Shown here piece after piece: positions 40,302 through 48,770 of a stretch of DNA of 64,000 nt. Position 1 is the first letter of the stretch. Every line of letters starts with the position of its first letter. This DNA is from Pseudomonas sp. DG56-2 (GTDB taxonomy: Bacteria > Pseudomonadota > Gammaproteobacteria > Pseudomonadales > Pseudomonadaceae), in NCBI RefSeq assembly GCF_004803755.1, contig NZ_CP032311.1, positions 1,814,501-1,878,500 on the forward strand. The letters are read 5' to 3'. The position numbers were made by a program, and so were the translations under genes. Below the pieces are notes generated by a model. The model saw only the letters and a list, made by a program, of their open reading frames with translations, had not been told where the DNA came from and did no database searches.

Positions 40302-40505
40302 ATCCGAGGTTAGGAATTGAAAGTCAGAAACTAACGCTCAATGCTAACTTAGATCCGAGGTTGGGAATTGAAAGTCAGAAACTAGCGCTGAATGCTAACT
40401 TAAACCCGAAGTTAGGAATTGAAAGTCATAAACTAACGCTGATCGCTAAGTTAATCCCCAGGTTGGGAACTGAAGGTTAGAATTTGACGCTGATACCGAG
40501 AGTGG
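40302..40505 (+). repeat. 51-bp tandem repeat, about four copies
   Basis: Units at 40302-40352, 40353-40403, 40404-40454 and a diverged one at 40455-40505; the end of a further copy may precede. Core: CCGAGGTTAGGAATTGAAAG. On the + strand it reads as a 17-residue repeat (L-N-P-R-L-G-I-E-S-Q-K-L-T-L-N-A-N) in a frame from a weak TTG at 40280 to 40480. Differences between copies are mostly synonymous or conservative (TTA/TTG, CTC/CTG, Arg/Lys, Asn/Asp), and the alternating hydrophobic pattern suggests beta-strands, perhaps part of a former repeat protein. Confidence 0.7.
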
Positions 40506-40792
40506 GGCGGTCTTCAAGGGCAGGTTAGGGGGGCTATCGCAGCCAGCACAGATCGGCGGCGGCACGTTCGCTCCACTCGGACCGATCATCGCACTCACAC
40601 AACGGTGGGTGCCTTAAGACTGACTAGTCTTCCAAGCACCCTTGTTCTCTTGAGTCGTCTGCCACAAATCCCTGCCCGTGGCAGGCCCTACAATCTTCGC
40701 GAAGAGCGAACGAATCACAGCACGCCGGGCAGCAGTCGAGAAAAGCGGGCGCATGACTGTGCGGGTAAACTCTCGGGCGACCCATCTGAATT
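40506..40792. other. Gap with weak minus-strand frame
   Basis: No sure gene. A minus-strand frame ending at 40614 (EFTRTVMRPLFSTAARRAVI and on, ending WKTSQS) could be a small protein or the tail of a lost gene; it has no convincing start and overlaps the next gene. Confidence 0.3.
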
Positions 40793-41350
40793 GTGCGAGG
40801 CCCCGGAGTGGACGGAGTGGTAAAAATTCGCAGAGCGCGTGTGGACGATGCAAAGGCGTTAGGTGTGATTGGTCCTGCTGCCTATGCAGCAGCCTATCAC
40901 TACTTATGGAGCGACTGTGTAGCCTTAGCCCAGCAGCTCGATACCTTCAGCACATCAGCATTTTTGATATTGCTACGACGAACTGACACAAGGCTTTGGG
41001 TCGCGGAGGTTTCTGGGGTCGTGGTGGGATTCTTAACAATGACGGTCGAATCCAGAAATCCGATCACGCACGAAGGCCGCGGCGCGGAAATTTCAAGGAT
41101 CTATCTTTTGCCTGGCAGCCAGAAGTCGGGACTGGGATTTCGCCTTCTGTCCGCAGCAGTGGAACATGCGAATGAATTAGGACTTACACACGTGTGGTTA
41201 GATGTGATGGCGTCTGCAGTGAATGCAAGAAATGCCTATCTCAGGTGGGGGTTTTCAGAGATAGGAAGTAAAGAATTTTCTCGTCAAGTGAAATTGGAGT
41301 ACTCACAAATGATTGTCCTAAGGATGGGCCTCCGTATTTGTGCCCCTTAG
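40793..41350 (+). CDS. GNAT-family N-acetyltransferase
   Basis: A 185-residue GNAT protein: KIRRARVDDAKALGVI start, LWVAEVSGVVVGFLTM core strand, and an acetyl-CoA-binding region ISRIYLLPGSQKSGLGFRLL followed by NARNAYLRWGF. The substrate is unknown. Starts are all GTG (40793, 40808, 40817); the last, after GGAG, gives the shortest natural N-terminus. Codon use is less G+C-rich than the backbone, which suits recent transfer. Confidence 0.75.
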   Translation: MRGPGVDGVVKIRRARVDDAKALGVIGPAAYAAAYHYLWSDCVALAQQLDTFSTSAFLILLRRTDTRLWVAEVSGVVVGFLTMTVESRNPITHEGRGAEISRIYLLPGSQKSGLGFRLLSAAVEHANELGLTHVWLDVMASAVNARNAYLRWGFSEIGSKEFSRQVKLEYSQMIVLRMGLRICAP

Positions 41351-41687
41351 TGACGCTTGCGGTCGTATAGCTGCCTCGAGTTTCATCTTTTGGTTGCCTA
41401 GTCCATCGACTCCAGGTCGAAAGGGGACGGCTATAGCATGATGCTTACAGGTAGGGTGGTACAACATTGGTACGGGGGAGCGGGGCTTGACCTGTAACCC
41501 TTTGTTTTGGGGCGGCTTTTGACTAGTCTGTCCGATCCATCACATGGGGCTTGGCCACTGGACATTCTGCATTCTGGAGTGAGGGGACGAGGTAGGGGCC
41601 GCTTGAGGGATGGGCCGCTTCCGACCCGAAGCAGCCTTTCATCAACAGCTAAAATCCACGACCAGGCTTCTGAGATAGGCAGTCAAA
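41351..41687. other. Gap between convergent GNAT genes
   Basis: About 340 bases without a supported gene. Only a short remnant-like stretch (around 41597-41640) is noted. Confidence 0.4.
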
Positions 41688-42188
41688 TCACGAAACGGTT
41701 TTCGCCATCTCAGATGTATTCGCCCAGCCCAGTCCTTCATACACCGGCTTGCCGGCCTTGGTCGCGTGTAGCACGGCAAAACTCATTCCGCGTTGCGCAA
41801 ATTCGGCTTCTGCCAACTTCATCAGGGTTGAAGCCAGGCCCCGGCGCCGGTAAACAGGTTCGACGAAAACATTTAGCACATAGCCGCGCTGGTCTAAGGC
41901 CGGATGGGACGGATGAGGTGGCCAGTCGATACTCATCAGACCTATCGCCGCCACAGGCTGCCCCATGTCCATCAGCGCAAAACCGTAGTAGCGGCCATCG
42001 AATAGGCGCTGGTGCAACCAGGGCCGGAAGTGCTCAGTCATCACCCGCAACTCCGATGGGTCTCCTCCCGCCTCAAGGAACATCGTTTCACGGTGCACAC
42101 AAATGATCTCACAGTCATTTGGCCCTAGCCGACGGGCCGTCAAGCCTGAAAAATCGATGTTGCCGGGAATATCTTTCATCGTATGCAC
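41688..42188 (-). CDS. GNAT-family N-acetyltransferase
   Basis: A 166-residue GNAT protein: GFALMDMGQPVAAIGLMSID and GYVLNVFVEPVYRRRGLAST (acetyl-CoA-binding V-x-P-x-Y-R-R-R-G-L-A motif), ending KPVYEGLGWANTSEM. It is unrelated to the first GNAT beyond the fold. The target is unknown. Confidence 0.82.
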   Translation of the reverse strand: MHTMKDIPGNIDFSGLTARRLGPNDCEIICVHRETMFLEAGGDPSELRVMTEHFRPWLHQRLFDGRYYGFALMDMGQPVAAIGLMSIDWPPHPSHPALDQRGYVLNVFVEPVYRRRGLASTLMKLAEAEFAQRGMSFAVLHATKAGKPVYEGLGWANTSEMAKTVS

Positions 42189-42500
42189 CTGGACGGAGCG
42201 GCCGATGGTAGGGCGGTCAATAGGAGAATGTTAGACACAGATTGAATAAAAACGCGCCATACAGCGATCGCGGCGCACGCATCCGATCTTCAACGGATAC
42301 GCTACGACTTCAACGCTGGTCATGGCATATACGCCCTAGAGCGTAGCTAAGCACTCCGAAGCTGTTGACCGGGACGACATTGTTGGATGATTGCTTTTGA
42401 CCGCTTTTGGCCAATTCCTGCCCTTCGTGAAGGACAGCTATGGGTTGTGGATTCAACCGGTCGATCAGTAAGTGCTGCTGTAAACGCCGAGACGTTGTAG
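42189..42500. other. Gap with remnant-like sequence
   Basis: No supported gene. A minus-strand frame 42310-42504 (MTTTSRRLQQHLLIDRLNPQ) resembles relic coding sequence but has no recognisable domain. Confidence 0.35.
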
Positions 42501-42989
42501 TCATCCGTTTGCTAGGACACTGTACTCATGTGCTCTGTGAATCGAAATTCCGGATGTCTGCTCAACTGCCAGTGGATGATCGCTTAGGGTCAGGTATACC
42601 TTGGTCCTGGTAGTCGGCCCTGTCAGTTGCAACTGAGCATGGAGGCCGTTGGTGTCTCCAAAAGTCGGAATGGCGTTGGCAAGGGATACGGCAAACGGTG
42701 GTTCAGATGACTGATCGGGGTTATCCCACAGCTCGTAGATACGTTCAAAATCTGGCTGAATGAGTTCGACCCATACCCCAATGCTATAGGGCTCATCACG
42801 CTGCAAAACCGGCAGAGGTAGTGTGGCTCGGACAAAGAATCGTTCGGCCTTGAGAATGCACAGATCGCTGCTCTCTTGCACTCCAGCAGCCCTAATTTCA
42901 GCAGAGAGGGTTGCTACCGGGTCTGGGCGCAGGAAAACAAGCTCAATGTCATCGCTGGCGTGTTCCTTTCCGCACTCATTGCAGATCAT
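42501..42989 (-). CDS. DUF2199-family protein
   Basis: A 162-residue protein with a CxxC pair at the start (MICNECGKEH) and the VWVELIQPDFERIYELW, PPFAVSLANAIPTFGDTNGL and DHPLAVEQTSGIS segments of DUF2199. The function is unknown; family members are often found near immunity-type proteins, which is only a hint. A ribosome-binding site (AGGAG) precedes the ATG. Confidence 0.82.
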   Translation of the reverse strand: MICNECGKEHASDDIELVFLRPDPVATLSAEIRAAGVQESSDLCILKAERFFVRATLPLPVLQRDEPYSIGVWVELIQPDFERIYELWDNPDQSSEPPFAVSLANAIPTFGDTNGLHAQLQLTGPTTRTKVYLTLSDHPLAVEQTSGISIHRAHEYSVLANG

Positions 42990-43007
42990 CTTAAAACTCC
43001 TGTTGGA

Positions 43008-43193
43008 TCACCTAGATTTGGTGATGCCGGCGTAGCGCCAGCCTAACACTTCGATGGCGTTGCGAAATAACGACCAAGCGTCGAAATCGTGGTCAATGCA
43101 CAGAGGGCTGATCAATAGCTGGCAGCTTTGGGCCGAAGACAGCCATTCATGAGCGGCAGTTGGCGACCCATAGTGGCCTTTCGTAGGAGGCAC
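43008..43193 (-). CDS. Hypothetical or remnant protein, 61 aa
   Basis: MPPTKGHYGSPTAAHEWLSS to SR, upstream of and co-directional with the DUF2199 gene (18 bases). No domain is recognised; the AHEWLSSAQSC and DAWSLFRNAIEVLGWR parts look like real protein, perhaps the C-terminus of a lost gene. Confidence 0.3.
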   Translation of the reverse strand: MPPTKGHYGSPTAAHEWLSSAQSCQLLISPLCIDHDFDAWSLFRNAIEVLGWRYAGITKSR

Positions 43194-43499
43194 CCTATGG
43201 CACGCATTCTCGCCTAAATGGGTGTCCTAATTATTAAACTACTACAACCTCCTAATGGGCCTCATTATTAAGGCTTGTAGGTATCTACGAAACCAAGGGC
43301 GATTCATACAGTCCATTCGAGCGGCCCGCAGCGATCATCAAAGCAGGTGAGCGAAGGCGCAACCAAGTGCAATGCTGGATTGCTACGGGAAGCCTTCGGC
43401 TATGAGTAATTTTCCCCGGACATTAGTGACGCGGAGCGTGGGAACGATCATCTGGCAAGGAGCCTCCTGCGTCAGGCAGGGGATCGGTGACGCAGGGGG
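43194..43499. other. Gap at the right end of the accessory segment
   Basis: No supported gene. It contains GACGCGGAGCGTGGGAACGAT at 43429-43449, similar to short palindromic fragments common in Pseudomonas intergenic DNA. Confidence 0.35.
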
Positions 43500-45968
43500 T
43501 TACCACTTGTATGAGAGTTCGGCGACTACGCTGCGTTCTTCGCCCAGGTTGCACGCCTGGTAGAAGAAGCATGTGGCGACGTAGTACTTGTTGGTCAGGT
43601 TATTGACGTTGACGGCGGCCTGGGCCCCTCGCAGGCTCGGGTCGAGCTTGCCAAGGTCGTAACGCACGGCGGCGTCATACAGGGTGTAGGACGGCACCTT
43701 GAAGGTGTTCATGCTGTCGCCAAAGGTCCAGCCAGTGTAGCGCACGCCAAGACCGATGCTCAGGCCCTGCAGCGGGTCGAACGGGATGGCGTAGTCAGCC
43801 CACAGTGAGGCCAGTTTGGCAGGAGCCTTGTATGGGCGCTTGTCTTCGTTGCCGTCGTTGCTCTTGGTCACTTTTACGTCGCTATAGGACAGCGAGCCGA
43901 TCAGTTTCAGGTCGTCCATTACGGTGGTGATGGCTTCCAGCTCTATCCCCTTCGAGCGAATCTCGCCGGTCTGGATGCTGTTGAATAGGTCGTTCGGATC
44001 GGTAGTGACCGTGTTTTGTTTGGTCAGGTCGTACGCCGACAAGGTGATCTGGGTATCCGTGCCTGGCGGCTGGTAGCGCACGCCCACCTCATACTGCTTG
44101 GCGGTTTCTGGCTCGAAAGGCTTGCTGCCACGAGCTGGGCCGGTGGAGCCGACCACCGGGTTGAACGACTCGCTATAGCTGACGTACGGCGCGAAGCCAC
44201 TGTCGAACAGGTAAACCAGGCCTGCACGGCCAGTGAAGTCATGCCAGTCCTGATCGGCCGTTTCGCTGTCGGTGAAGCGATTTTCGGTGCGGATACGTGC
44301 ACGATCCTCGCGACCGCCCACGGTCAGCACCCAGCGATCCCATTTGAGCTGATCCTGAAAGTAGTAGCCAATCTGGGTGGTGCGCTGCAGGTTGTTGACC
44401 CAACTGGTGTTAACCGAGGTGTCAACCGGGCTGCCGTAGGACGGATCGAACACGTTGATCGGCGTGGCACGGCCCCAGCGCTCGTTTCGCACCGACTTGC
44501 TCCAGCTGTAATCGATACCAAACAGCGCGGTGTGAGCAATCGGGCCTGTATCGAAGCTAGCCTGCAACTGGTTGTCCAGTGCCAAGTGGCTGCCGTAGGC
44601 GTGGCGGATCTGCCACTCGCGGTTGATTGAGGCGCCGGGAACCCCGTCGGGGCCGGTGATCAGACCGGTCGCACTGGCACCGAAGGAACGTGCCAGGTAA
44701 TTCTCCTGATTGTCGAAATCGGCCCAGCGCACGTTCTGGCGCACGGTCCACGTTTCGTTGAACTCATGGCTGAACTCATAGCCAAGCGAGGTGCTTTCAA
44801 CTTCCTCGAAGTCGAAGTCCGGCTCGCCGACGAAGCGGCCCATGGGTACCTTGCCGTAGGGGCTGGAGCCGTTGACGGCGGCCCAGGGAATGGTGGTCGG
44901 GGCCAGCCCCTTGTTCTTCTGGTACGACGCCAATACGGTCAGGCGGGTCTGGTCGTTGGGGCGCCAGGTGAAGCTGGGTGCGATGTAACCGCGATCGTCA
45001 TCGGTGTGGTCGTACAGGCCATCGGCCTCACGGCCTAGACCGACCAGGCGGTACATCAGGGTCTTTTCGTCGTTCAGCGCGCCGCTCACGTCGAACTTGG
45101 CCTGGCGACGGTGGCCATTACCCACGGAAACACCGGTCTCGCCACGGTCATAGTCGGTGGGACGCTTGGAAATCGAGTTGATCATGCCGCCCGGCTCCGC
45201 CTGGCCGTAGAGGATCGAGCTCGGGCCCTTGAGCACCTCGATGCGCTCGATGCCGTACGGCTCTTCGCTGAACATGCCGAAGAAGCCCAGTGGCCGCAGA
45301 CGCAGACCATCGCGGTATGTGAGCGAGATGGCGTAGCCACGCAGGAAGATGTTGTCGGCGGCGTTGCTGGCGCCGCCGCCGTCGGAGCGAACACCCGAGG
45401 TGTAGCGCAGCGCCTGGTCAAGGCGCTGTACACCCATATCCTCCATTTGCTCGCGGGTCACCACCGAGATGGCCTGGGGGGCTTCCAGCATTGAGGTGTC
45501 TGTCTTGGTTCCCGTGGCGGTACGGCGGGCAATGTAGCCGTCTACCGGATCCCAGGCGCTTTCAAGGTTCGCTGGAGCGGAAACGGTGCTGGGGGCGAGA
45601 GTGAGCGCATCACCAGCGGGTTGAAGACTGTAGTTGCCGCCTGCGCTTGGCACCACTTGCAAGCCACTGCCCATGAGCAATTGCGCGAACCCCTGCTCCA
45701 CGCTGTAGTTGCCCTGCAGTCCCTGACTGCTCTTGCCATTAGTCAACGCAGCATCGAACGACAACACTACACCCGCCTCGTTGGCGAAACGGCTGAGCAC
45801 CGAGCCCAGGGTGCCAGCAGCAATGGCATAGGCCTTTACAGCTTCTTCGGCATGGACCTTGCTGGCGTCGCTCAACAGCGGCTGGATAAAGCCAGCGTGC
45901 AGGGCCAGGGTGGCGCCGAGGATAGCGATGGCCAGAGGCTTTCTGGTGTGCTGATGGATATGCGACAT
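43500..45968 (-). CDS. TonB-dependent ferric-siderophore receptor with signalling domain
   Basis: An 822-residue outer-membrane transducer. After a signal region comes an STN (secretin/TonB N-terminal) domain (AIAAGTLGSVLSRFANEAGV..., about 50-105), then the plug (SMLEAPQAISVVTREQMEDM) and a beta-barrel ending in the C-terminal aromatic (AELSYKW). It is related to FoxA/FiuA/FpvA types; the ligand cannot be told. Start chosen at 45968 (MSHIHQHTRK); an upstream ATG (46058) overlaps fecR. It forms a unit with the sigma and anti-sigma genes just upstream. Confidence 0.9.
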   Translation of the reverse strand: MSHIHQHTRKPLAIAILGATLALHAGFIQPLLSDASKVHAEEAVKAYAIAAGTLGSVLSRFANEAGVVLSFDAALTNGKSSQGLQGNYSVEQGFAQLLMGSGLQVVPSAGGNYSLQPAGDALTLAPSTVSAPANLESAWDPVDGYIARRTATGTKTDTSMLEAPQAISVVTREQMEDMGVQRLDQALRYTSGVRSDGGGASNAADNIFLRGYAISLTYRDGLRLRPLGFFGMFSEEPYGIERIEVLKGPSSILYGQAEPGGMINSISKRPTDYDRGETGVSVGNGHRRQAKFDVSGALNDEKTLMYRLVGLGREADGLYDHTDDDRGYIAPSFTWRPNDQTRLTVLASYQKNKGLAPTTIPWAAVNGSSPYGKVPMGRFVGEPDFDFEEVESTSLGYEFSHEFNETWTVRQNVRWADFDNQENYLARSFGASATGLITGPDGVPGASINREWQIRHAYGSHLALDNQLQASFDTGPIAHTALFGIDYSWSKSVRNERWGRATPINVFDPSYGSPVDTSVNTSWVNNLQRTTQIGYYFQDQLKWDRWVLTVGGREDRARIRTENRFTDSETADQDWHDFTGRAGLVYLFDSGFAPYVSYSESFNPVVGSTGPARGSKPFEPETAKQYEVGVRYQPPGTDTQITLSAYDLTKQNTVTTDPNDLFNSIQTGEIRSKGIELEAITTVMDDLKLIGSLSYSDVKVTKSNDGNEDKRPYKAPAKLASLWADYAIPFDPLQGLSIGLGVRYTGWTFGDSMNTFKVPSYTLYDAAVRYDLGKLDPSLRGAQAAVNVNNLTNKYYVATCFFYQACNLGEERSVVAELSYKW

Positions 45969-46054
45969 AATGGCTCCTTCAAATACCGGTAAGGCGGTTT
46001 GCAGGAGAGGTCGAGCGAGGTTGGAAAACCGACAATCGATAATGAAAAATATTT

Positions 46055-46996
46055 TCACTTGCGCGCTTTGATGCTCACCCAGTAGCGCGTACGGGTTTCG
46101 ATGCGCACCGGCAGCGCCTGGGCGATGACGGTCAAGGCGCGATCGGTATCGTCCAGCGGGTAGGTGCCGGACAGACGCAGGCCGGCGACCTCATCGGCAC
46201 ACGTGATAACACCAGGACGGTAGCGCTGCAATTCGGCCAGGGTGCGATCCAGACGCCAGTCATCGATCACCAGGCGCCCTTGGCTCCAGGCGCTCTGATT
46301 GGTATCGATAGGGTGCGGGGCGGCCAATGCGCCAGCGGCGAAGTCGAGCCCCATGCCGCTCTCGACACGGACTTCTTCACGACCCGGGGCGTTGCGCACG
46401 GCAACGGCATGCTCCAGCACACTGAGTGCGGTGCGATCTTCATACTGACGCACGTTGAAACGCGTGCCCAAGGAGCGCATCTCGCCATGGGCGCTGCGCA
46501 CCTTGAACGGGCGCGAATCCTTGGCCGTCTGGACGAGAATCTCACCTGCACGCAGGATGATCAGCCGCTGTTCGGCGTCGAAACGGATATCCACCGCGCT
46601 GGCGGTATTGAGGGTCAGCCGGGTGCCGTCCGGCAGGGTCAGGCTGCGTCGCTCGCCGGTGGCGGTGCGTTGATCGGCGAGCCAGATCGGCGTCTGCCGA
46701 TAGCCCGTCCAGGCCAGGCCGGAAACGCCCAGGCCGAGTACAAGGCCCTTGAGCAGCGTGCGCCGAGTCGCCTGCACACTCCCGCCCATGGCGCGACGCG
46801 CCAACGGCCCCGGCAGACCGTGGAATTCAGCCTGTAGATTTTCCAGGCGCTGCCAGGCCCATTGGTGCAAGGTGTTCTGTTGGTGCCAGAGCTGCCATTG
46901 CTGCTGGGTGCTCCGGCAATCCGGCGCGGCGCCGAGGCGCGCATGCCATTGGGCAGCATCACGCAGCGCCAGGCGTTGTTCGGCGGGATTGTTCAC
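46055..46996 (-). CDS. FecR-family anti-sigma factor / signal transducer
   Basis: A 313-residue protein: N-terminal sigma-binding part (ALRDAAQWHARLGAAPDC), one membrane segment at about 85-105, and a periplasmic FecR domain (RRSLTLPDGTRLTLNTAS, GEMRSLGTRFNV). Before the membrane segment is a twin-arginine-like motif (RRTLLKGLVLG). The GTG at 46996 overlaps the stop of the sigma gene (GTGA); an ATG at 47026 is an alternative. It relays receptor occupancy to the sigma factor. Confidence 0.88.
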   Translation of the reverse strand: MNNPAEQRLALRDAAQWHARLGAAPDCRSTQQQWQLWHQQNTLHQWAWQRLENLQAEFHGLPGPLARRAMGGSVQATRRTLLKGLVLGLGVSGLAWTGYRQTPIWLADQRTATGERRSLTLPDGTRLTLNTASAVDIRFDAEQRLIILRAGEILVQTAKDSRPFKVRSAHGEMRSLGTRFNVRQYEDRTALSVLEHAVAVRNAPGREEVRVESGMGLDFAAGALAAPHPIDTNQSAWSQGRLVIDDWRLDRTLAELQRYRPGVITCADEVAGLRLSGTYPLDDTDRALTVIAQALPVRIETRTRYWVSIKARK

Positions 46997-47505
46997 CCTT
47001 CGGCATCCAGGGCGAACAGCAGGCACTGCTCGGTGGCCTTGGCTATGTACTTGGTCACCGAACTGACGGAAACATCCAGACGCTGGGCGATCTCGGCATA
47101 GCTCAGGCCTTCCAGTTGCGCGAACAGAAACGCCTGGCGCACCTTGAGGCCGAGGCCGTCGAGCATGGCGTCAAGTTGCAGCAGGGTTTCCAGCATTAGC
47201 AGGCGCTTTTCCGGCGAGCACTCCTGCAGTTCCGGTTCCTGCGCCAGGGCTTCCAGATAGGCCTGCTCCAGGCTACGCCGACGCAGATGATCAACCATCA
47301 CCCGCTTGGCCACGGTCGCCAGAAAGCAGCGTGGCTCGCGTAATGGATGGGCCACGGTGGAGGCGATCAAGCGGACGAAGGTGTCATGGGAAATGTCCTC
47401 CGCACGCTGCCGATCGCCCAAGCGTTTGCGTAGCCAGCCTTGCAGCCAGCCGGCGTGATCGCGATAGAGGCAGTGCATTTCATCGTGCAGCGAGGCGCGA
47501 GACAC
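46993..47505 (-). CDS. FecI-type ECF sigma factor
   Basis: A 170-residue ECF sigma: region 2 (LYRDHAGWLQGWLRKRLGDR, AEDISHDTFVRLI) and region 4 (GLKVRQAFLFAQLEGLSYAEIAQRLDVSVSSVTKYI, about 120-155). It is the first gene of the sigma/anti-sigma/receptor unit and should direct transcription of the receptor gene. Confidence 0.9.
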   Translation of the reverse strand: MSRASLHDEMHCLYRDHAGWLQGWLRKRLGDRQRAEDISHDTFVRLIASTVAHPLREPRCFLATVAKRVMVDHLRRRSLEQAYLEALAQEPELQECSPEKRLLMLETLLQLDAMLDGLGLKVRQAFLFAQLEGLSYAEIAQRLDVSVSSVTKYIAKATEQCLLFALDAEG

Positions 47506-47536
47506 CCGGATCTTCCTTTTACAAAATAACGATGCG

Positions 47537-47555
47537 GATAAGAATTAATCGCGAT
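47537..47555. promoter_or_regulatory. Weak Fur-box-like sequence upstream of fecI
   Basis: GATAAGAATTAATCGCGAT, 32 bases upstream of the sigma gene. Only one half resembles the Fur consensus (9 of 11 on the minus strand). Iron control of this unit is expected from family knowledge. Confidence 0.3.
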
Positions 47556-47940
47556 TGTATTCGGATGGCTAAGGTGATGGCAATTGCGCCGTGATACTGT
47601 GCCGACGCAGAGGTTTCTCTAAACACCTTTCAAGCTCTGTCTGGGCGAATTAAGCCCCTTGCGAACGTCGGCTGAGGGTCGAAAGCAGTATCTAGGGGCA
47701 TTAGCGGTTTCTGTATTGATGCGACTGTGACGTGAGTCGGAGCGTGTACAACGAGGTGGGCAGTTTATCAGGAATCAGGGTTTCTGCGGTCGGGCACATG
47801 CGCGCAGCGCTGCCTCTGCGCTACGCCCAATAGCGTCGCTTTTCTAGTTGCATTTTGCAGTGTGAGAATCCGTTCTTTTCCGGCGATGGCGCTAAGCCTT
47901 TATGCGCAACTTTTTGCACACCAAAACGTGAACAAAACGG

Positions 47941-47983
47941 CGACTGTACTGCTCCAGGCCTTGTGTTGCGTGGCGTACAGTCG
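47941..47983. repeat. Inverted repeat, 9-bp arms
   Basis: CGACTGTAC (47941-47949) and GTACAGTCG (47975-47983), 25 bases apart, directly next to the big hairpin. Confidence 0.7.
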
Positions 47984-47985
47984 AC

Positions 47986-48025
47986 TGCGCAACTTCTTGC
48001 GCATTGGTGCGCAAGAAGTTGCGCA
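47986..48025. terminator. Perfect 18-bp stem hairpin upstream of hcp
   Basis: TGCGCAACTTCTTGCGCA, loop TTGG, then TGCGCAAGAAGTTGCGCA, followed by CTTTTTA. Possibly a strong terminator protecting hcp from read-through, or a structured site. A similar half (TGCGCAAC) also occurs at 47903. Confidence 0.6.
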
Positions 48026-48111
48026 CTTTTTACCTAAATTACGGGTGAAAAGAGGTCTGGTAAATAAGCTTCATCAATGAAACGCCCGCTCTCTGGGCTT
48101 CTTGGCTAATT

Positions 48112-48128
48112 TGGCACGATCCTTGGCA
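48112..48128 (+). promoter_or_regulatory. Candidate sigma-54 promoter of hcp
   Basis: TGGCACGATCCTTGGCA: a full TGGCACG -24 block followed at the right spacing by TTGGC (-12; consensus TTGC), 66 bases before the hcp start. RpoN control of orphan hcp genes is known in pseudomonads. Confidence 0.55.
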
Positions 48129-48194
48129 AGTAAATGATGTCCCCAGTGGAAAATACACCCTTGGGAATTTCATTTTTCAGCAAGGAGAGCAACA

Positions 48195-48713
48195 ATGGCA
48201 ACACCTGCCTACATGTCCGTAACGGGTACCAAACAAGGCCTGATCACCGCCGGTGCCTTCACCGCAGATTCTGTTGGTAACACCTACCAGGAAGGTCACG
48301 AAGACCAGGTCATGGTCCAGGGTTTCCAGCACGAAGTGATCATTCCGCGTGATCCGCAGTCCGGCCAGCCAACCGGTCAGCGTGTACACAAGCCGGTGGT
48401 CATCACCAAGGTATTCGACAAGGCTTCGCCTTTGCTGCTGGCGGCACTGACTTCCGGCGAGCGACTGACCAAAATCGAAATCCAGTGGTTCCGTACCTCG
48501 GCAGCCGGCACCCAGGAGCACTATTACACCACCCTCCTGGAAGACGCGATCATCGTCGATATCAAAGACTACATGCACAACTGTCAAGATCCTTCCAACG
48601 CACACTTCACTCATCTGGAAGACGTGCATTTCACCTACCGCAAAATCACCTGGACCCACGAAGTGTCTGGCACTTCTGGCTCCGATGACTGGCGTGCACC
48701 CGTCGCAGGCTAA
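48195..48713 (+). CDS. hcp: Hcp, type VI secretion tube protein (orphan)
   Basis: A 172-residue Hcp (MATPAYMSVTGTKQGLITAG, VQGFQHEVIIPRDPQSGQPT, HEVSGTSGSDDW), forming the hexameric tube rings of the type VI apparatus and carrying small effectors. No other type VI gene is nearby, as is common for the secreted HcpA group of pseudomonads. There is a strong ribosome-binding site (AGGAGA), a terminator right after, and no effector domain fused. Confidence 0.95.
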   Translation: MATPAYMSVTGTKQGLITAGAFTADSVGNTYQEGHEDQVMVQGFQHEVIIPRDPQSGQPTGQRVHKPVVITKVFDKASPLLLAALTSGERLTKIEIQWFRTSAAGTQEHYYTTLLEDAIIVDIKDYMHNCQDPSNAHFTHLEDVHFTYRKITWTHEVSGTSGSDDWRAPVAG

Positions 48714-48729
48714 GGCGTAGCGATATCAG

Positions 48730-48770
48730 CGTATGGATCGGCGTCAGGCTGATCCATACGTTTATTCTTT
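48730..48770 (+). terminator. Terminator of hcp
   Basis: Stem CGTATGGATC / GATCCATACG (10 bp, 11-base loop) followed by TTTATTCTTT. Confidence 0.85.

Larger units (their letters stand above)
47556..48194. other. Long intergenic region before hcp
   Basis: About 640 bases with no supported gene but with strong secondary structure: a long inverted repeat (47941-47983), a perfect 18-bp hairpin (47986-48025) and a sigma-54-like promoter (48112-48128), listed separately. Confidence 0.6.

Noticed and set aside
40302..40505. Tandem repeat as a CRISPR array
   Set aside because: Units are directly adjacent with no unique spacers and no cas genes.
41466..41473. ATTGGTAC, inverted copy of a repeat at the dusA junction, as the second att site
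   Set aside because: Only 8 bases, no further similarity; could be chance.
42310..42504. 64-residue minus-strand frame
   Set aside because: No recognisable domain, overlaps the stop of the DUF2199 gene and lacks a ribosome-binding site; at most a relic.
43372..43563. 63-residue frame running into the TonB receptor 3' end
   Set aside because: Overlaps a sure gene and carries no family signature.
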